Assembly (NCBI RefSeq): GCF_023227745.1
Contig: NZ_JALKBX010000022.1
Span: 1-37,738, forward strand
DNA: 37,738 nucleotides
Source: Natroniella acetigena
Lineage (GTDB): Bacteria; Bacillota; Halanaerobiia; Halobacteroidales; Halobacteroidaceae
Reading direction: 5' to 3'
The position numbers were made by a program, and so were the translations under genes. Shown here piece after piece: positions 16,581 through 24,938 of the stretch. Numbering within the stretch: the stretch's first letter is position 1; each line of letters begins with the position of its first letter. Under the pieces are notes generated by a model. The model was not told where the DNA came from and searched no databases. It was given only the letters and a program-made list of their open reading frames with translations.

Positions 16581-17423
16581 TTAAATCGTTTCTACCTCTT
16601 CTCCTGCTGGATACTTTTCTTTAATATGCTTAACAAGCTTGATAGTTCGTTCTACAATATAATCAGTATACTCTTCACCTTTTTCTTTACTGGCTAAACT
16701 TGGCTTTCCTACTACTCCAATCAATTCCCCATCTTCTGTTTTAAGATCCTTATACTCTGGAGCACTCACTGTACCAGAATCAAAACGAAGTGGTGTAGAA
16801 ACACCATAATCTGTACAACCAGAAACAAACTCTCCATCAACAAGCGAAGTAGCTCCCATATCTACAGCTTTACTCATATCGACATACTCAGGGAAATTAT
16901 GCAATGCTAGTGAAGTTTCTGCTTCATCAGCATGCCAAAATGGAGTTTCAAAAATATCTTTATGAATATCTCGAACCATACTCTGAAACATAACTGATAA
17001 AACATAATAACCTTCTCTACCTAATTCCTGAACAGTATAATTAGTGACGAAAGCTTGCCCATGACCAAAGAATAAAATAAACTTTTTAAATCCAGCTTTA
17101 GCAGCACCTCGTACTACATCTTTGATCAATTTGTTTAATGTGTCATTCTCCAAAGGAATAGTCCCTGGAAACTCCCAATGATGATGAGGATGAGCTCCAT
17201 ACCAAGGAGTCGGCAATAACATAGCACCTGTCTCCTCAGCTACCTTTTCTAACATTGGGAATAATTGCAAAGTGTCATGCCCTGTTGGTAAGTGATGTCC
17301 ATGCTGCTCAATCGAACCTAGCGGTAAAATAGCTATGTCACACTCTTTAGCATGCTCTTCAATCTCATTAAAACTTTTATGTTGCCACCAATATGATTCT
17401 TTCTTTCCTGTTTTTTTAGTCAT
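16581..17423 (-). CDS. Creatininase-family amidohydrolase (possibly IolN-like ring hydrolase)
   Basis: A 280-residue metal-dependent hydrolase of the creatininase superfamily. The start is set at the ATG at 17423 (MTKKTGKKES) because AAGGAG lies at good distance; the GTG nine bases earlier is too close to that site. Metal residues are seen in LPLGSIEQHGHHLPTGHD (Glu, His, Asp), KFILFFGHGQAFVTN (His) and FWHADEAETSLAL (Glu). Members hydrolyse creatinine, formamides, or, in the case of Thermotoga IolN, a diketo-cyclitol ring. Given the IolB-like gene directly upstream and an IolM-family zinc dehydrogenase in the island, ring opening of an oxidised cyclitol is a better guess than creatinine hydrolysis. 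A family A repeat separates it from the IolB-like gene and ends 28 bp before its start. Confidence 0.8.
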   Translation of the reverse strand: MTKKTGKKESYWWQHKSFNEIEEHAKECDIAILPLGSIEQHGHHLPTGHDTLQLFPMLEKVAEETGAMLLPTPWYGAHPHHHWEFPGTIPLENDTLNKLIKDVVRGAAKAGFKKFILFFGHGQAFVTNYTVQELGREGYYVLSVMFQSMVRDIHKDIFETPFWHADEAETSLALHNFPEYVDMSKAVDMGATSLVDGEFVSGCTDYGVSTPLRFDSGTVSAPEYKDLKTEDGELIGVVGKPSLASKEKGEEYTDYIVERTIKLVKHIKEKYPAGEEVETI

Positions 17424-17450
17424 GATTAACACTCCTTATTTAATTTATAG

Positions 17451-17648
17451 TGCTCTCAGCTAAATTTAAACCTATCACTACAAGATAACTAAGTTTCTCT
17501 GCACTCCCGTCTTAGTGTACAATTTACAATGTACAATTTACAATTGAGTTCAAAATCATAAAACCACAAACACTTAAACCATCAATAATTGCAAAGCATC
17601 CTAAGACTAAATACTCAGTCTTCCAATATTTCCTTTTAGCTGAGAGTA
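17451..17648. repeat. Dispersed element family A, copy 1 (MITE-like)
   Basis: About 198 bp bounded by inverted ends TGCTCTCAGCTAAA and TTTAGCTGAGAGTA. The inside shares many blocks with the copies at 24281-24480 and 35688-36045: TCTCTGCAC.CCCGTCTTA, GTACAATTTACAAT, TTCAAAATCA, GCATCCTA.GACTAAAT, GTCTTCCAATATT. No open frame. No clear target-site duplication. On the minus strand it lies between the IolB-like and creatininase genes, so it is transcribed as leader sequence of the latter. Confidence 0.75.
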
Positions 17649-17662
17649 CTCATTTATTTTAA

Positions 17663-18541
17663 TTATTCAGCCTTTCCTACCATTACATCAGTCAAATTCT
17701 TTCCGACACTATCTTCAAATAAAGTTTCTGCATCTGATAACCATTGAAAACGAGGATCAAAAGTTAATTTGTAAACCTTCTTCTTACCAGCAAGTCCCCA
17801 TAATAAGTAATAACGACAACCAGGTACTGCTTGAGATGTATGATATCCTTTAGGGATTGCTACTGCAAGATCATTACTATCAATTAAATAGCTTTCATCC
17901 CAACCTGCTTCATAGTCATAGCTATGATGATAAGCAAAAGCCCCATGTGCTCCATGCAATTTGAAAGAAAAAATCTCTTCCAATGGATATTCACTTTCAC
18001 TTTTAGTATCATGCTTATGAGCTGGAAATCCAATCCAACCACCAGGATTAGAGATAGATTCTCCAACAATCAATTTTTGTGTTACTGATGATTCAGGGCC
18101 ATAAATAAGCCTTACTTTTCTACGCCAATTAAGGGCTCCACTCGTCTTTTCAGTAATATCTTTAGGTTCAATAAAATGAGCTGACCCTCCTTGTTGACAA
18201 GGAGCAGAATAAACTAATGCTTCCATCCCTTGCTCTGTTTTCAACTTTATCTTGCTTTGAGGAGGGAGATAAATAGCTGTCGGAAGCCCAGCAAAGACAT
18301 TACTCCTTACTCCATTTATATGATCAAAACCAGAACCATCTTGACATTCAACAGTAGCTGTAAAATCACCACTTTGTAATACTATAACTATTTCTTCTCC
18401 TGTTATCTCACGTTCTAAGCTATTTCCTGCTTTTAAGAAAATACGATCAAAACCTAAATATTTTAATTGTGAGTTATCAGAATTAATAACACTTTCATAT
18501 CCTTCTTCTTGACTAAACTGATATAAATTATTATCACTCAT
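17663..18541 (-). CDS. IolB-like cupin isomerase (5-deoxy-glucuronate isomerase family)
   Basis: A 292-residue bicupin of the KduI/IolB family, slightly longer than typical IolB (about 270). I use the ATG at 18541 (MSDNNLYQF), preceded by a GGTGG site; a GTG four codons earlier overlaps that site. The C-terminal cupin shows the metal triad pattern: FPAHKHD, then EYPLEEIF, then PKGYHTSQAVPG. IolB opens and isomerises 5-deoxy-glucuronate in inositol breakdown, KduI does the same with uronate-derived keturonates. No other classical iol genes (iolC, iolD, iolG) are present here, so the enzyme may act on a different keto-acid. It is co-oriented with the URO-D-family gene upstream (62 bp) and lies in the first LacI-controlled unit. 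Confidence 0.85.
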   Translation of the reverse strand: MSDNNLYQFSQEEGYESVINSDNSQLKYLGFDRIFLKAGNSLEREITGEEIVIVLQSGDFTATVECQDGSGFDHINGVRSNVFAGLPTAIYLPPQSKIKLKTEQGMEALVYSAPCQQGGSAHFIEPKDITEKTSGALNWRRKVRLIYGPESSVTQKLIVGESISNPGGWIGFPAHKHDTKSESEYPLEEIFSFKLHGAHGAFAYHHSYDYEAGWDESYLIDSNDLAVAIPKGYHTSQAVPGCRYYLLWGLAGKKKVYKLTFDPRFQWLSDAETLFEDSVGKNLTDVMVGKAE

Positions 18542-18603
18542 AAATTTCACCACCTTTTACACTTTTGATAAGAATACCATTATTCTGAAATTTTCAATTT
18601 GAA

Positions 18604-19773
18604 CTAACCTTGATAAGCTAAGCAAGCATATTCATATAAAGCATCATAAAATGCTACTATATTTTCCGGTGGAACATCCTTTTGAATATTGTGGATTGAA
18701 GCTAAGACTAGCCCTCCTCCAGCAGCTAAATGATCAACCCTCTTTTTGACCTCTTGTCTAATCTCTTCTGGAGTTCCTTCTGCTAATACACCTTGACCAC
18801 CACAAGTCCCACCCCAAAAACTTAATTGATCACCAAATTCTTGTTTAAGACGAGCAGTATCATCCATTCCTGCAGCAGAAACTTGAACTGGATTCAATGC
18901 ATCAACATCTAAATCTATTAAGTCAGGTAAAAAGTCATTAATCGCTCCATCACAATGATAGACGACTTTAACATCAGCTCTTGATTTAATAAAAGAAATT
19001 ACCTCTTTTTGAGCTGGTTTAATATATTTTCGATACATTTCTGGATTCATTAAAGGTGCTTCTTGAGTCCCCAAATCATCGGATAAAACAACCACTTGGA
19101 TATAATCTCCAATTTCATCAAGAACTAACTCCCACCACCCTAAATGAAATTGAACCATTTTATCGATTAAGGCTGTAACAATTTCGGGATCAGTAATCAT
19201 CTTTATCAAGAAATCCTGGTATCCTAAAAACCAAGAAGCCGGTACATAAATTCCTCCACCTAAGGGGCCACTTAATACTAGAGCATAGTCTGTCTCTTCA
19301 TAAATCTTTTTAGCTTCAGCTTTTAAATCTTCTACCCTACTTGGATCTTTAGGATCAGGCCAGGGATAATTATCAATATCTTCTAATGTACAATCTTTTA
19401 GCGGTGGTTCAACCGGATCATAATAAAGACCTGATGTCTGCCATTTAATACCGAATTCATCCTTGTACCACTTCTTCCCATTCTCATCCTGTTGTAACTT
19501 CAACTCCCAATCAGCTGGGCCAATTGGATGGAGAGGGTAACAATCTGATTTAAACCTCTCTCTAATTCTTTCATCTACTATTACAGATTGAGAATTAAAA
19601 TATGCTATTTCTACCTCATCAGACTCATAACCTAAATATTCCATTAGATTTACATAAGCATCTCTGTGAAGTGTAGTTAGATTATAGATACCTCCAATAT
19701 CTATTGGAACCCTATCTGTTTCTTCATGATTTAATGCTTTTATAACCCTCTCTCGAGAAGTAAGTTCAGACAT
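18604..19773 (-). CDS. Uroporphyrinogen decarboxylase-family protein
   Basis: A 389-residue TIM-barrel protein of the URO-D/MtaA superfamily. It opens with SRERVIKALNHEETDRVPID, the classic start of this group, and contains VVLSDDLGTQEAPLMNPEMY, VVYHCDGAINDFLPDLIDL (a His and Cys pair in the barrel) and HLAAGGGLVLASIHNIQKDV. Relatives are either heme-synthesis decarboxylases or methyltransferases passing methyl groups to cobamide or coenzyme M. This one is outside any heme cluster. Related genes of this subtype often accompany sugar-acid catabolic genes, where their reaction is undefined. It is 32 bp from the 2-hydroxyacid dehydrogenase gene and is probably in one transcript with it. A methyl-transfer or decarboxylation step is possible; I would not claim either. 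Confidence 0.8.
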   Translation of the reverse strand: MSELTSRERVIKALNHEETDRVPIDIGGIYNLTTLHRDAYVNLMEYLGYESDEVEIAYFNSQSVIVDERIRERFKSDCYPLHPIGPADWELKLQQDENGKKWYKDEFGIKWQTSGLYYDPVEPPLKDCTLEDIDNYPWPDPKDPSRVEDLKAEAKKIYEETDYALVLSGPLGGGIYVPASWFLGYQDFLIKMITDPEIVTALIDKMVQFHLGWWELVLDEIGDYIQVVVLSDDLGTQEAPLMNPEMYRKYIKPAQKEVISFIKSRADVKVVYHCDGAINDFLPDLIDLDVDALNPVQVSAAGMDDTARLKQEFGDQLSFWGGTCGGQGVLAEGTPEEIRQEVKKRVDHLAAGGGLVLASIHNIQKDVPPENIVAFYDALYEYACLAYQG

Positions 19774-19805
19774 TTTAAAACCTCCTGTTATATAGTCTCT
19801 CGATA

Positions 19806-20768
19806 TTAATTATTTTTTATAACTTCTGGGTTAACTAAGTATTCAGGTTTTTTGCCATTAAGACAATCAACTACTCCCTGAGCAGCATGAGTAGCCATTT
19901 TAATCTTTGATTCTTCTGTTAATGCTGCATTATGGGGAGAACAAATTACATTATCTAATTTAAATAATGGATTATCAGATGCAGGTGGATTATTAGTATA
20001 GACATCTAACGCAGCACCTTTAATCTCTCCACTCTGCAGTGCTTGATACAAAGCTTTTTCATCAACAATGGCTCCGCGGGCAGCATTAATAAAGAAGGAA
20101 CTTTCTTTCATCTTAGAAAAAGAATTCTGATCGATCATACCTTCTGTCTCCTCAGTTAAAGGTAGATGTAATGAAATAATATCTGCTCTAGAATAAATCG
20201 CTTCTAAAGTATCAATCAACTCAATTCCTGCCTCTTCAGCTTCGACTGGATCGGCATAAGGATCATAGGCAATAACTTTTAGATCAAGTGCCTGTAGCAT
20301 TTTAGCCAAAATAAGAGCAATTCGACCCATACCGATAACCCCGACTGTTTTACCCTTAAGTTCAGTACCAATTATCTTATCTCGAGAGTAAAATCGACCT
20401 TGCCTTACTTCAGTATCCATTACTACCAAGTTCTTAGCTACAGCAAGAATCATCGTTAACGTATGTTCAGCTACAGAATAAATATTAGAGTAGGGAGCAT
20501 TAACCACCATTACTCCCCTTTCAGTTGCTGTCTCAAGATCAATATTATCGACACCAACACCATGCTTAGCGATTACTTCCAATTGCGGAGCAGTTCTAAT
20601 TACTTCTTCAGGAATTTCAGCCTTACGAATAATAATCCCATGGCAGTCAGCAGCTTCTTTAACTAAAGTTTCCGGCTTATAATCAGAAGCCAAGACTACT
20701 TCCGCTATTTCTTCTAAAATCTTAACTCCTGCTTTATGAATTGGCTCAGTTAATAAAACCTTTTTCAT
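19806..20768 (-). CDS. D-2-hydroxyacid dehydrogenase (phosphoglycerate dehydrogenase-like)
   Basis: A 320-residue NAD-dependent D-isomer-specific 2-hydroxyacid dehydrogenase without the ACT domain of true SerA. The ATG at 20768 (MKKVLLTEP) follows GGAG at good spacing; the earlier GTG would place that site inside the gene. The Rossmann motif is KTVGVIGMGRIALILAKML. Substrate and catalytic segments include HGVGVDNIDLETATERG, NAPYSNIYSVAEHT, the arginine in FINAARGAIVDEKAL and the catalytic histidine in CSPHNAALTEES (the family more often has PHxAAxT, which fits). In the island it could reduce or oxidise a 2-keto or 2-hydroxy sugar acid, for example hydroxypyruvate or tartronate-type products of the aldolase gene directly upstream. 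Confidence 0.88.
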   Translation of the reverse strand: MKKVLLTEPIHKAGVKILEEIAEVVLASDYKPETLVKEAADCHGIIIRKAEIPEEVIRTAPQLEVIAKHGVGVDNIDLETATERGVMVVNAPYSNIYSVAEHTLTMILAVAKNLVVMDTEVRQGRFYSRDKIIGTELKGKTVGVIGMGRIALILAKMLQALDLKVIAYDPYADPVEAEEAGIELIDTLEAIYSRADIISLHLPLTEETEGMIDQNSFSKMKESSFFINAARGAIVDEKALYQALQSGEIKGAALDVYTNNPPASDNPLFKLDNVICSPHNAALTEESKIKMATHAAQGVVDCLNGKKPEYLVNPEVIKNN

Positions 20769-20804
20769 CTTATAATCTCCTTCCACTAACCAAATGCCTC
20801 ATTA

Positions 20805-21575
20805 TTAGTCTTCTTTCATCTCTGCAACAAAATCTCGCGCTTTTGAACCGAGCATACCATGGTCGGTACCAATCATCACGTAATTTACTCCTTTTGCTAT
20901 CAATTCTTTAGCCTTAGCTGGATTAGGTGCTACCATTCCTACGTCTTTACCAGCTGCTAATACCTTTTCAATAATAGAATCTATACTCTCTAATAATTTA
21001 GGGTGATCTCCTTGACCAATAATCCCTAATGATTGCGATAAATCCATTGGCCCAATAAAGATCACATCCAATTCATCTTCAAGTAAAATCTGATCTAAGT
21101 TATTCATGGAAGTTTCAGTTTCACAGTGACAGATAACTAATGTCTGTTCGTTAGCTTCTTTAACAAATTCTTGCTTATTCATAGTTCCATATCCAGCTGA
21201 ACGATTACCAGGAGAAAAACCACGTTGGCCCTTAGGAGCATATTTAGCACTTCGGATTACCTCTTCAACACCTTCTTTGGTATCTACATTTGGCACCTGT
21301 ACTCCTAATGCTCCAGCATCTAATGCCTGTAATATTTCTATAAAGCTATTCTCTCTCACCCTAATAATTGGTGTTATTTCTGTAACTTCAGCAGCTCGAA
21401 TCATATTTACCATCGTCTCTTTATCTCTCGATATATGTTCATTATCTGCTACAAAAAAATCAAATCCGGCTAATCCTAAAATCTCTACTGATGCTGGTTC
21501 ATTCATCTTAACAAATGTACCTATGACAGGTTTACCATCTTTTATTTTCTTCTTTACTTTATTTTGCCTAATCAC
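20805..21575 (-). CDS. HpcH/HpaI-family class II aldolase
   Basis: A 256-residue metal-dependent aldolase splitting a 2-keto-3-hydroxy acid into pyruvate plus an aldehyde. A GTG at 21575 preceded by AGGAGG at ideal spacing is the most likely start; the longer ATG version begins upstream of that ribosome site. Motifs: VIGTFVKMNEPASVEILGL, FFVADNEH, a RVRENSFIEILQALDAGALG segment with the active-site arginine, QVPNVDT, the metal glutamate in CHCETETSM and FIGPMDLSQSLG with the metal aspartate. Family members include 2-keto-3-deoxyrhamnonate and 4-hydroxy-2-oxoheptanedioate aldolases, so the aldehyde product is uncertain. A decayed second copy of its 5' part lies at 24517-24630, under the other LacI-type promoter. 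Confidence 0.9.
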   Translation of the reverse strand: MIRQNKVKKKIKDGKPVIGTFVKMNEPASVEILGLAGFDFFVADNEHISRDKETMVNMIRAAEVTEITPIIRVRENSFIEILQALDAGALGVQVPNVDTKEGVEEVIRSAKYAPKGQRGFSPGNRSAGYGTMNKQEFVKEANEQTLVICHCETETSMNNLDQILLEDELDVIFIGPMDLSQSLGIIGQGDHPKLLESIDSIIEKVLAAGKDVGMVAPNPAKAKELIAKGVNYVMIGTDHGMLGSKARDFVAEMKED

Positions 21576-21665
21576 AATAGCCCTCCTATTAACTTTTTTA
21601 ATTTTCAAATGTTAAAGACTACTATTTTTTCTCTGTCATTTTGTCTATAACATAGAGCATACTTT

Positions 21666-22055
21666 CTATTTTTGTACATCTATTGATTCCTTGAACTTTC
21701 CTGTTGCCTCAATAGCTGGAGTATAAACACAGAATAATTTTAAACTTTCATCGCCTGTGTTACGTATGTTATGTTCTACATCTTTGGGAGCAAAAATTAA
21801 TGAATCAGGTTCAACTTCTTCAACAATCTCCTCACCATCTTCAATTGTTATAGACTCACCATAACCTGTAGCTACATACATATACTCATCTGCTTCATGA
21901 GTATGTAATCCTGTTGAAGAGTTACGTTCAATAATCGAGATTAAGATTGTATGATCATCACAATTTCCCAATTCTGGACACATCAATGTTTTAAGAATTC
22001 GATTATTAGGTTCTGGAACCCTTACCCCTGGTACATCTTTAACTTTAATTACCAT
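21666..22055 (-). CDS. Small single-cupin protein
   Basis: A 129-residue cupin, first gene behind the LacI-controlled promoter. The metal motif pattern is visible as TGLHTHEADEYMYVATGYGE (His, His, Glu) and, later, APKDVEHNIRNTGDE (His). GAGGAG precedes the ATG at 22055. Such stand-alone cupins serve as sugar isomerases, epimerases or ligand-binding proteins; no closer assignment is possible. Ninety bases separate it from the aldolase gene, in the same direction, so one transcript is likely. Confidence 0.8.
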   Translation of the reverse strand: MVIKVKDVPGVRVPEPNNRILKTLMCPELGNCDDHTILISIIERNSSTGLHTHEADEYMYVATGYGESITIEDGEEIVEEVEPDSLIFAPKDVEHNIRNTGDESLKLFCVYTPAIEATGKFKESIDVQK

Positions 22056-22092
22056 TTTTTCACCATCTCCTCTTTTTGAAATTTAAACGTTT

Positions 22093-22123
22093 TCTAAAAA
22101 TGTTTTCAGAAAACGTTTTTAGA
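22093..22123. promoter_or_regulatory. LacI-type operator at the main promoter
   Basis: TCTAAAAATGTTTTC (22093-22107) and GAAAACGTTTTTAGA (22109-22123) are inverted repeats with one mismatch around a single A. The right half contains AAAACGTTTT. It starts about nine bases downstream of the -10 box at 22132-22137, a classic repressor position. A half-site AAACGTTT lies at 22085-22092. The 24721-24751 operator matches it at 25 of 31 positions. Confidence 0.75.
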
Positions 22124-22362
22124 TTACTTAAACAATATCATATATTATCAATATTGTCAATATTTTATTTATATAGAGCTTTCTTTTTTTAATACAGTTA
22201 ACTAAATGTTTAAATTAATCAAAAAATTAAAAACAACAATAAGCTACCATTCCTTCTCATAATCTAACTAAAATTTACATTTCTTTTTCTAACAACCCTT
22301 AATCCCAAGTTTGCTGAACTATCTCTTTTAAATATCTCAATATATAACTTTTCATTTATAAC
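22124..22362. other. Intergenic region before the cupin-aldolase unit
   Basis: The part next to the operator holds the promoter 22132-22160. The remainder, up to the symporter stop at 22363, is AT-rich without any gene or hairpin that I can support; there is no strong terminator directly after the symporter. Confidence 0.4.
22132..22160 (-). promoter_or_regulatory. Promoter of the cupin-aldolase-isomerase unit
   Basis: On the minus strand TTGACA (22155-22160), a 17-nt spacer, then TATTGT (22132-22137). Transcription would start near 22125, inside the operator at 22093-22123. Confidence 0.7.
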
Positions 22363-24033
22363 TTAAGCTTCTACTGACATCTCATCTATAGTATCACTAA
22401 TTTCATCATTATTTAAATCTCTCATAACTTTACCTTTAATGAAGAAATCCTTAAATATATGATCATATTTCTTTAAATAATCAGAATAATATTTCTCTGC
22501 TGTTAATTTTGATACAACAATAAATACTATACTATTAAGAGCTAAAGCAGGAAACCCAGGCATAATTCCACCAAAAGGCTTAAATCCTATATTGTGGAAG
22601 ATGAAATATGAAACTAAACCTACAATTATACTAGCATAAGCACCTTGAGAGGTTGATTTTTTCCAGAATAGACCACCCAATACTAAAGGAGCCAACTGCA
22701 TTATACCTTCTCCTGCATAAGCTACCATTACTAACATCATTGGCAATCTTCTGGTCCCTAAAGCGAAAGCTGTAAATGATAAAACTACGGCACATATCCT
22801 TGTAATCCTAACTTCTTTTTTTGCATTTACAGTTACACGCTCTTTAATACTTTCTCTATCCTTAGATGAGCCTATACATTTCTTATCATTCCTTATTCTT
22901 CTAAAACCTGTAATAATATCATTCGAGATCACCCCGGATAAACCCATTATCGTACTATCTACAGTTCCTAAAGTAGCCGCAAACATGAAAGTAGTTACAA
23001 GTCCAAAAAACACACTACTACCTGTTAATTGCGCCATTTCAAGTAATGCAGTCTCCGAATCTGCAAACTGTTCAAACCCTAATCCTGAAACTCCCACAAG
23101 TCCTATACCTGCTAAAGATATAAGAATAAAAACCATATTCCACAAACCTGAAAAACAAGTTGCAATAGCTGATTTTCTTACTTCTCTTAAACTTTTACCC
23201 AAACATATGCTCATATAATTTGATGGATATAACATCAAAGTAAGCAAAACCAAGAATATATAACTTATATAAACTTGCCATCCAACTTCACCTGATGATG
23301 GAACAGTAAGAGCTTGAGGAGCAGTTTCATGAAGCACATTAAACATATAAAATATGTTAGCGTCATAAAATCTAATTATCAAGAAAATCATTGCAGTTAT
23401 AGAACCAAATAACATAACTAATGCTGAAAAACTATCTACTGAAGCAACAGATTTGATTCCACCAGTAGTAACATAAGTCACTATTAAAATCATTCCTATA
23501 AACGAACCAACTGTTTGAGAAATTGCTCCACCAGATATCAAATTAAATATAAATCCTAAGGTTAGCATTTCAAGTATAAGCCATATTAAATTAAATGAAA
23601 CAAGTACCGCTGAAATTATAACCTTGATTTTTTTACTCTGATATCTTAATTCCATTAAATCTGCTAAAGTTGATATTCTATATTTTTTAGCTAGTGGCCA
23701 TACTTTTTCACCTAAAAAGTAAAATGCAATACCAGCTCCTACACAAGCAGCTATATAAAACATTCCTCCTGCTAATCCATACTCAACAACAAACCCAACT
23801 TTCCCAGTAAAAGTTGATCCAGAATAAAATGTAACTAATATCAAAAGTGCTACAATAAAACCGGGCATTGTTTTGCTTGCTGTATAATATTCTTCAAATG
23901 TAACTTCAACATCTCTATTTTTTTCAGCGACAATCGACTTAATCGAAAGGTATGCCACTGTAACAATATATATCCCCATCATAACAAAAGGAATTCCTGA
24001 AAGACCACCAGAAACCAAAGATGTATCAATCAT
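22363..24033 (-). CDS. Sodium:solute symporter (SSS family)
   Basis: A 556-residue membrane transporter with the roughly 13 helices of the SSS family (PanF/PutP-like). The family core is visible: EVTFEEYYTASKTMPGFIVA, LLILVTFYSGSTFTGKVGFV, RYRISTLADLMELRYQSKKI-type sequence after helix 3, GGIKSVASVDSFSALVMLFG and FMFAATLGTVDSTIMGLSGV. It should import an organic solute with Na+, which suits a saline habitat. The start overlaps the stop of the DUF3311 gene by four bases (ATGA), a coupled pair widely seen for this subgroup. It lies behind the second LacI-type operator and is the likely importer for the island's substrate. Confidence 0.92.
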   Translation of the reverse strand: MIDTSLVSGGLSGIPFVMMGIYIVTVAYLSIKSIVAEKNRDVEVTFEEYYTASKTMPGFIVALLILVTFYSGSTFTGKVGFVVEYGLAGGMFYIAACVGAGIAFYFLGEKVWPLAKKYRISTLADLMELRYQSKKIKVIISAVLVSFNLIWLILEMLTLGFIFNLISGGAISQTVGSFIGMILIVTYVTTGGIKSVASVDSFSALVMLFGSITAMIFLIIRFYDANIFYMFNVLHETAPQALTVPSSGEVGWQVYISYIFLVLLTLMLYPSNYMSICLGKSLREVRKSAIATCFSGLWNMVFILISLAGIGLVGVSGLGFEQFADSETALLEMAQLTGSSVFFGLVTTFMFAATLGTVDSTIMGLSGVISNDIITGFRRIRNDKKCIGSSKDRESIKERVTVNAKKEVRITRICAVVLSFTAFALGTRRLPMMLVMVAYAGEGIMQLAPLVLGGLFWKKSTSQGAYASIIVGLVSYFIFHNIGFKPFGGIMPGFPALALNSIVFIVVSKLTAEKYYSDYLKKYDHIFKDFFIKGKVMRDLNNDEISDTIDEMSVEA

Positions 24034-24254
24034 TTTTTCTCATCCCCTTTATTTTCGTATTTTTCATCTAATACAAATAACACTACCAAAAGACATGTCA
24101 GTGCTACCCCAAAAAATAAATTCCAAAGGATAAACATAGGCACCCCAAATAATAATATAGGTTGATTAGCTAAATTATAAAAAGGTGGACACATCATAAT
24201 AAAACACAGAAGCATCAACACACCAATAATTTTTCTATAATTATTTTTATTCAT
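24030..24254 (-). CDS. DUF3311-family small membrane partner of the symporter
   Basis: A 74-residue protein with two predicted transmembrane segments (about residues 9-27 and 34-62) linked by a short PILLFGVPMFILWNLFFG stretch typical of DUF3311. The C-terminal tail is charged. It is translationally coupled to the symporter (4-bp overlap); the YhjC/YhjB pair of Bacillus has the same arrangement. It presumably stabilises or modifies the transporter. GGGGGGAAA provides the ribosome site. A family A element begins 27 bp upstream of its start. Confidence 0.85.
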   Translation of the reverse strand: MNKNNYRKIIGVLMLLCFIMMCPPFYNLANQPILLFGVPMFILWNLFFGVALTCLLVVLFVLDEKYENKGDEKK

Positions 24255-24280
24255 TATTTCCCCCCTAATTTACTATTTAA

Positions 24281-24480
24281 TGCTCTCAGCTAAATTAAAG
24301 CCTGTCATTACAATACTTCGCAGATAACTAAATTTCTCTGCACCCCCGTCTTAATGTACAATTTACAATTGATAGTTAAAATTCAAAATCACACATTCAA
24401 AACACTAAACTCATCAATATTTACAAAGTATCCTACGACTAAATGTTTTGTCTTCCAATATTTTCTTCTAGCTGAGAGTA
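24281..24480. repeat. Dispersed element family A, copy 2 (MITE-like)
   Basis: 200 bp from TGCTCTCAGCTAAA to CTAGCTGAGAGTA, same orientation as the copies at 17451 and 35688. It joins directly to the decayed aldolase sequence on its promoter-proximal side. It lies in the leader of the DUF3311-symporter transcript. A GCAGA/TCTGC hairpin is visible on its gene-proximal side. Confidence 0.75.
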
Positions 24481-24516
24481 CTCAAATTCACATTTTTCAT
24501 AACTCTAACCTCCTTT

Positions 24517-24630
24517 CTGGCTAATCCTAAAACCTCTATTGATACTTGATTATTCACCTTAATAAATATTCCAATAACAGAAATCCACCTTTTAACCTCC
24601 GCTTGACCTTATTTTCTCTAATCAAAATAT
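24517..24630 (-). pseudogene. 5' relic of a second HpcH/HpaI aldolase gene
   Basis: Minus-strand translation gives IRENKVKRRLKGG, then after a one-base shift SVIGIFIKVNNQVSIEVLGL followed by AR. The intact aldolase has IRQNKVKKKIKDGKPVIGTF and VKMNEPASVEILGLA at the same place. Nucleotide similarity extends over roughly 110 bp. The start codon is lost, a frameshift is present and the rest of the gene is gone; a family A element follows shortly after. Confidence 0.75.
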
Positions 24631-24720
24631 TACCCAATCATCAACTTGTTTTTGAATCTAAATTGATCCTTTAAACCCTCCCCCTTATCTTCCTAAAAAT
24701 TAAATATATTCTGAATTTTT

Positions 24721-24751
24721 TATGGAAATGTTTTCAGAAAGCGTTTTTATT
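24721..24751. promoter_or_regulatory. LacI-type operator at the symporter promoter
   Basis: Imperfect palindrome centred on 24736 with the core AAATGTTTTCAGAAAGCGTT. It matches the operator at 22093-22123 at 25 of 31 positions and stands at the same distance from its -10 box. Co-regulation of the two units by the LacI protein is the simplest reading. Confidence 0.7.
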
Positions 24752-24758
24752 TAATTAA

Positions 24759-24787
24759 ATAATACCATTTTATACTTTGTTTGTCAA
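24759..24787 (-). promoter_or_regulatory. Promoter of the DUF3311-symporter unit
   Basis: Minus-strand TTGACA (24782-24787), 17-nt spacer, TATTAT (24759-24764). The transcript passes the aldolase relic and a family A element before reaching the DUF3311 gene, a leader of about 500 nt. Confidence 0.7.
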
Positions 24788-24938
24788 GTGATTTTTTACA
24801 ATTTTTTCAACAAACCATTACAAAATTAATCTTCATTAACTCCTAAACCACTCTATATTATATTTACCGATATTCAAATTAATAACCTAAGTTAGATATT
24901 TAAACTATTAAACTTGAAGCTATAAAATCACTTTCTCA

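Noticed and set aside
24281-24480. Thiamine-pyrophosphate riboswitch, because family A contains GGGGGTGC and GCTGAGAG
   Set aside because: The two motifs are not in the order or spacing of the thi-box, the rest of the aptamer is absent, and the downstream genes have no link to thiamine.
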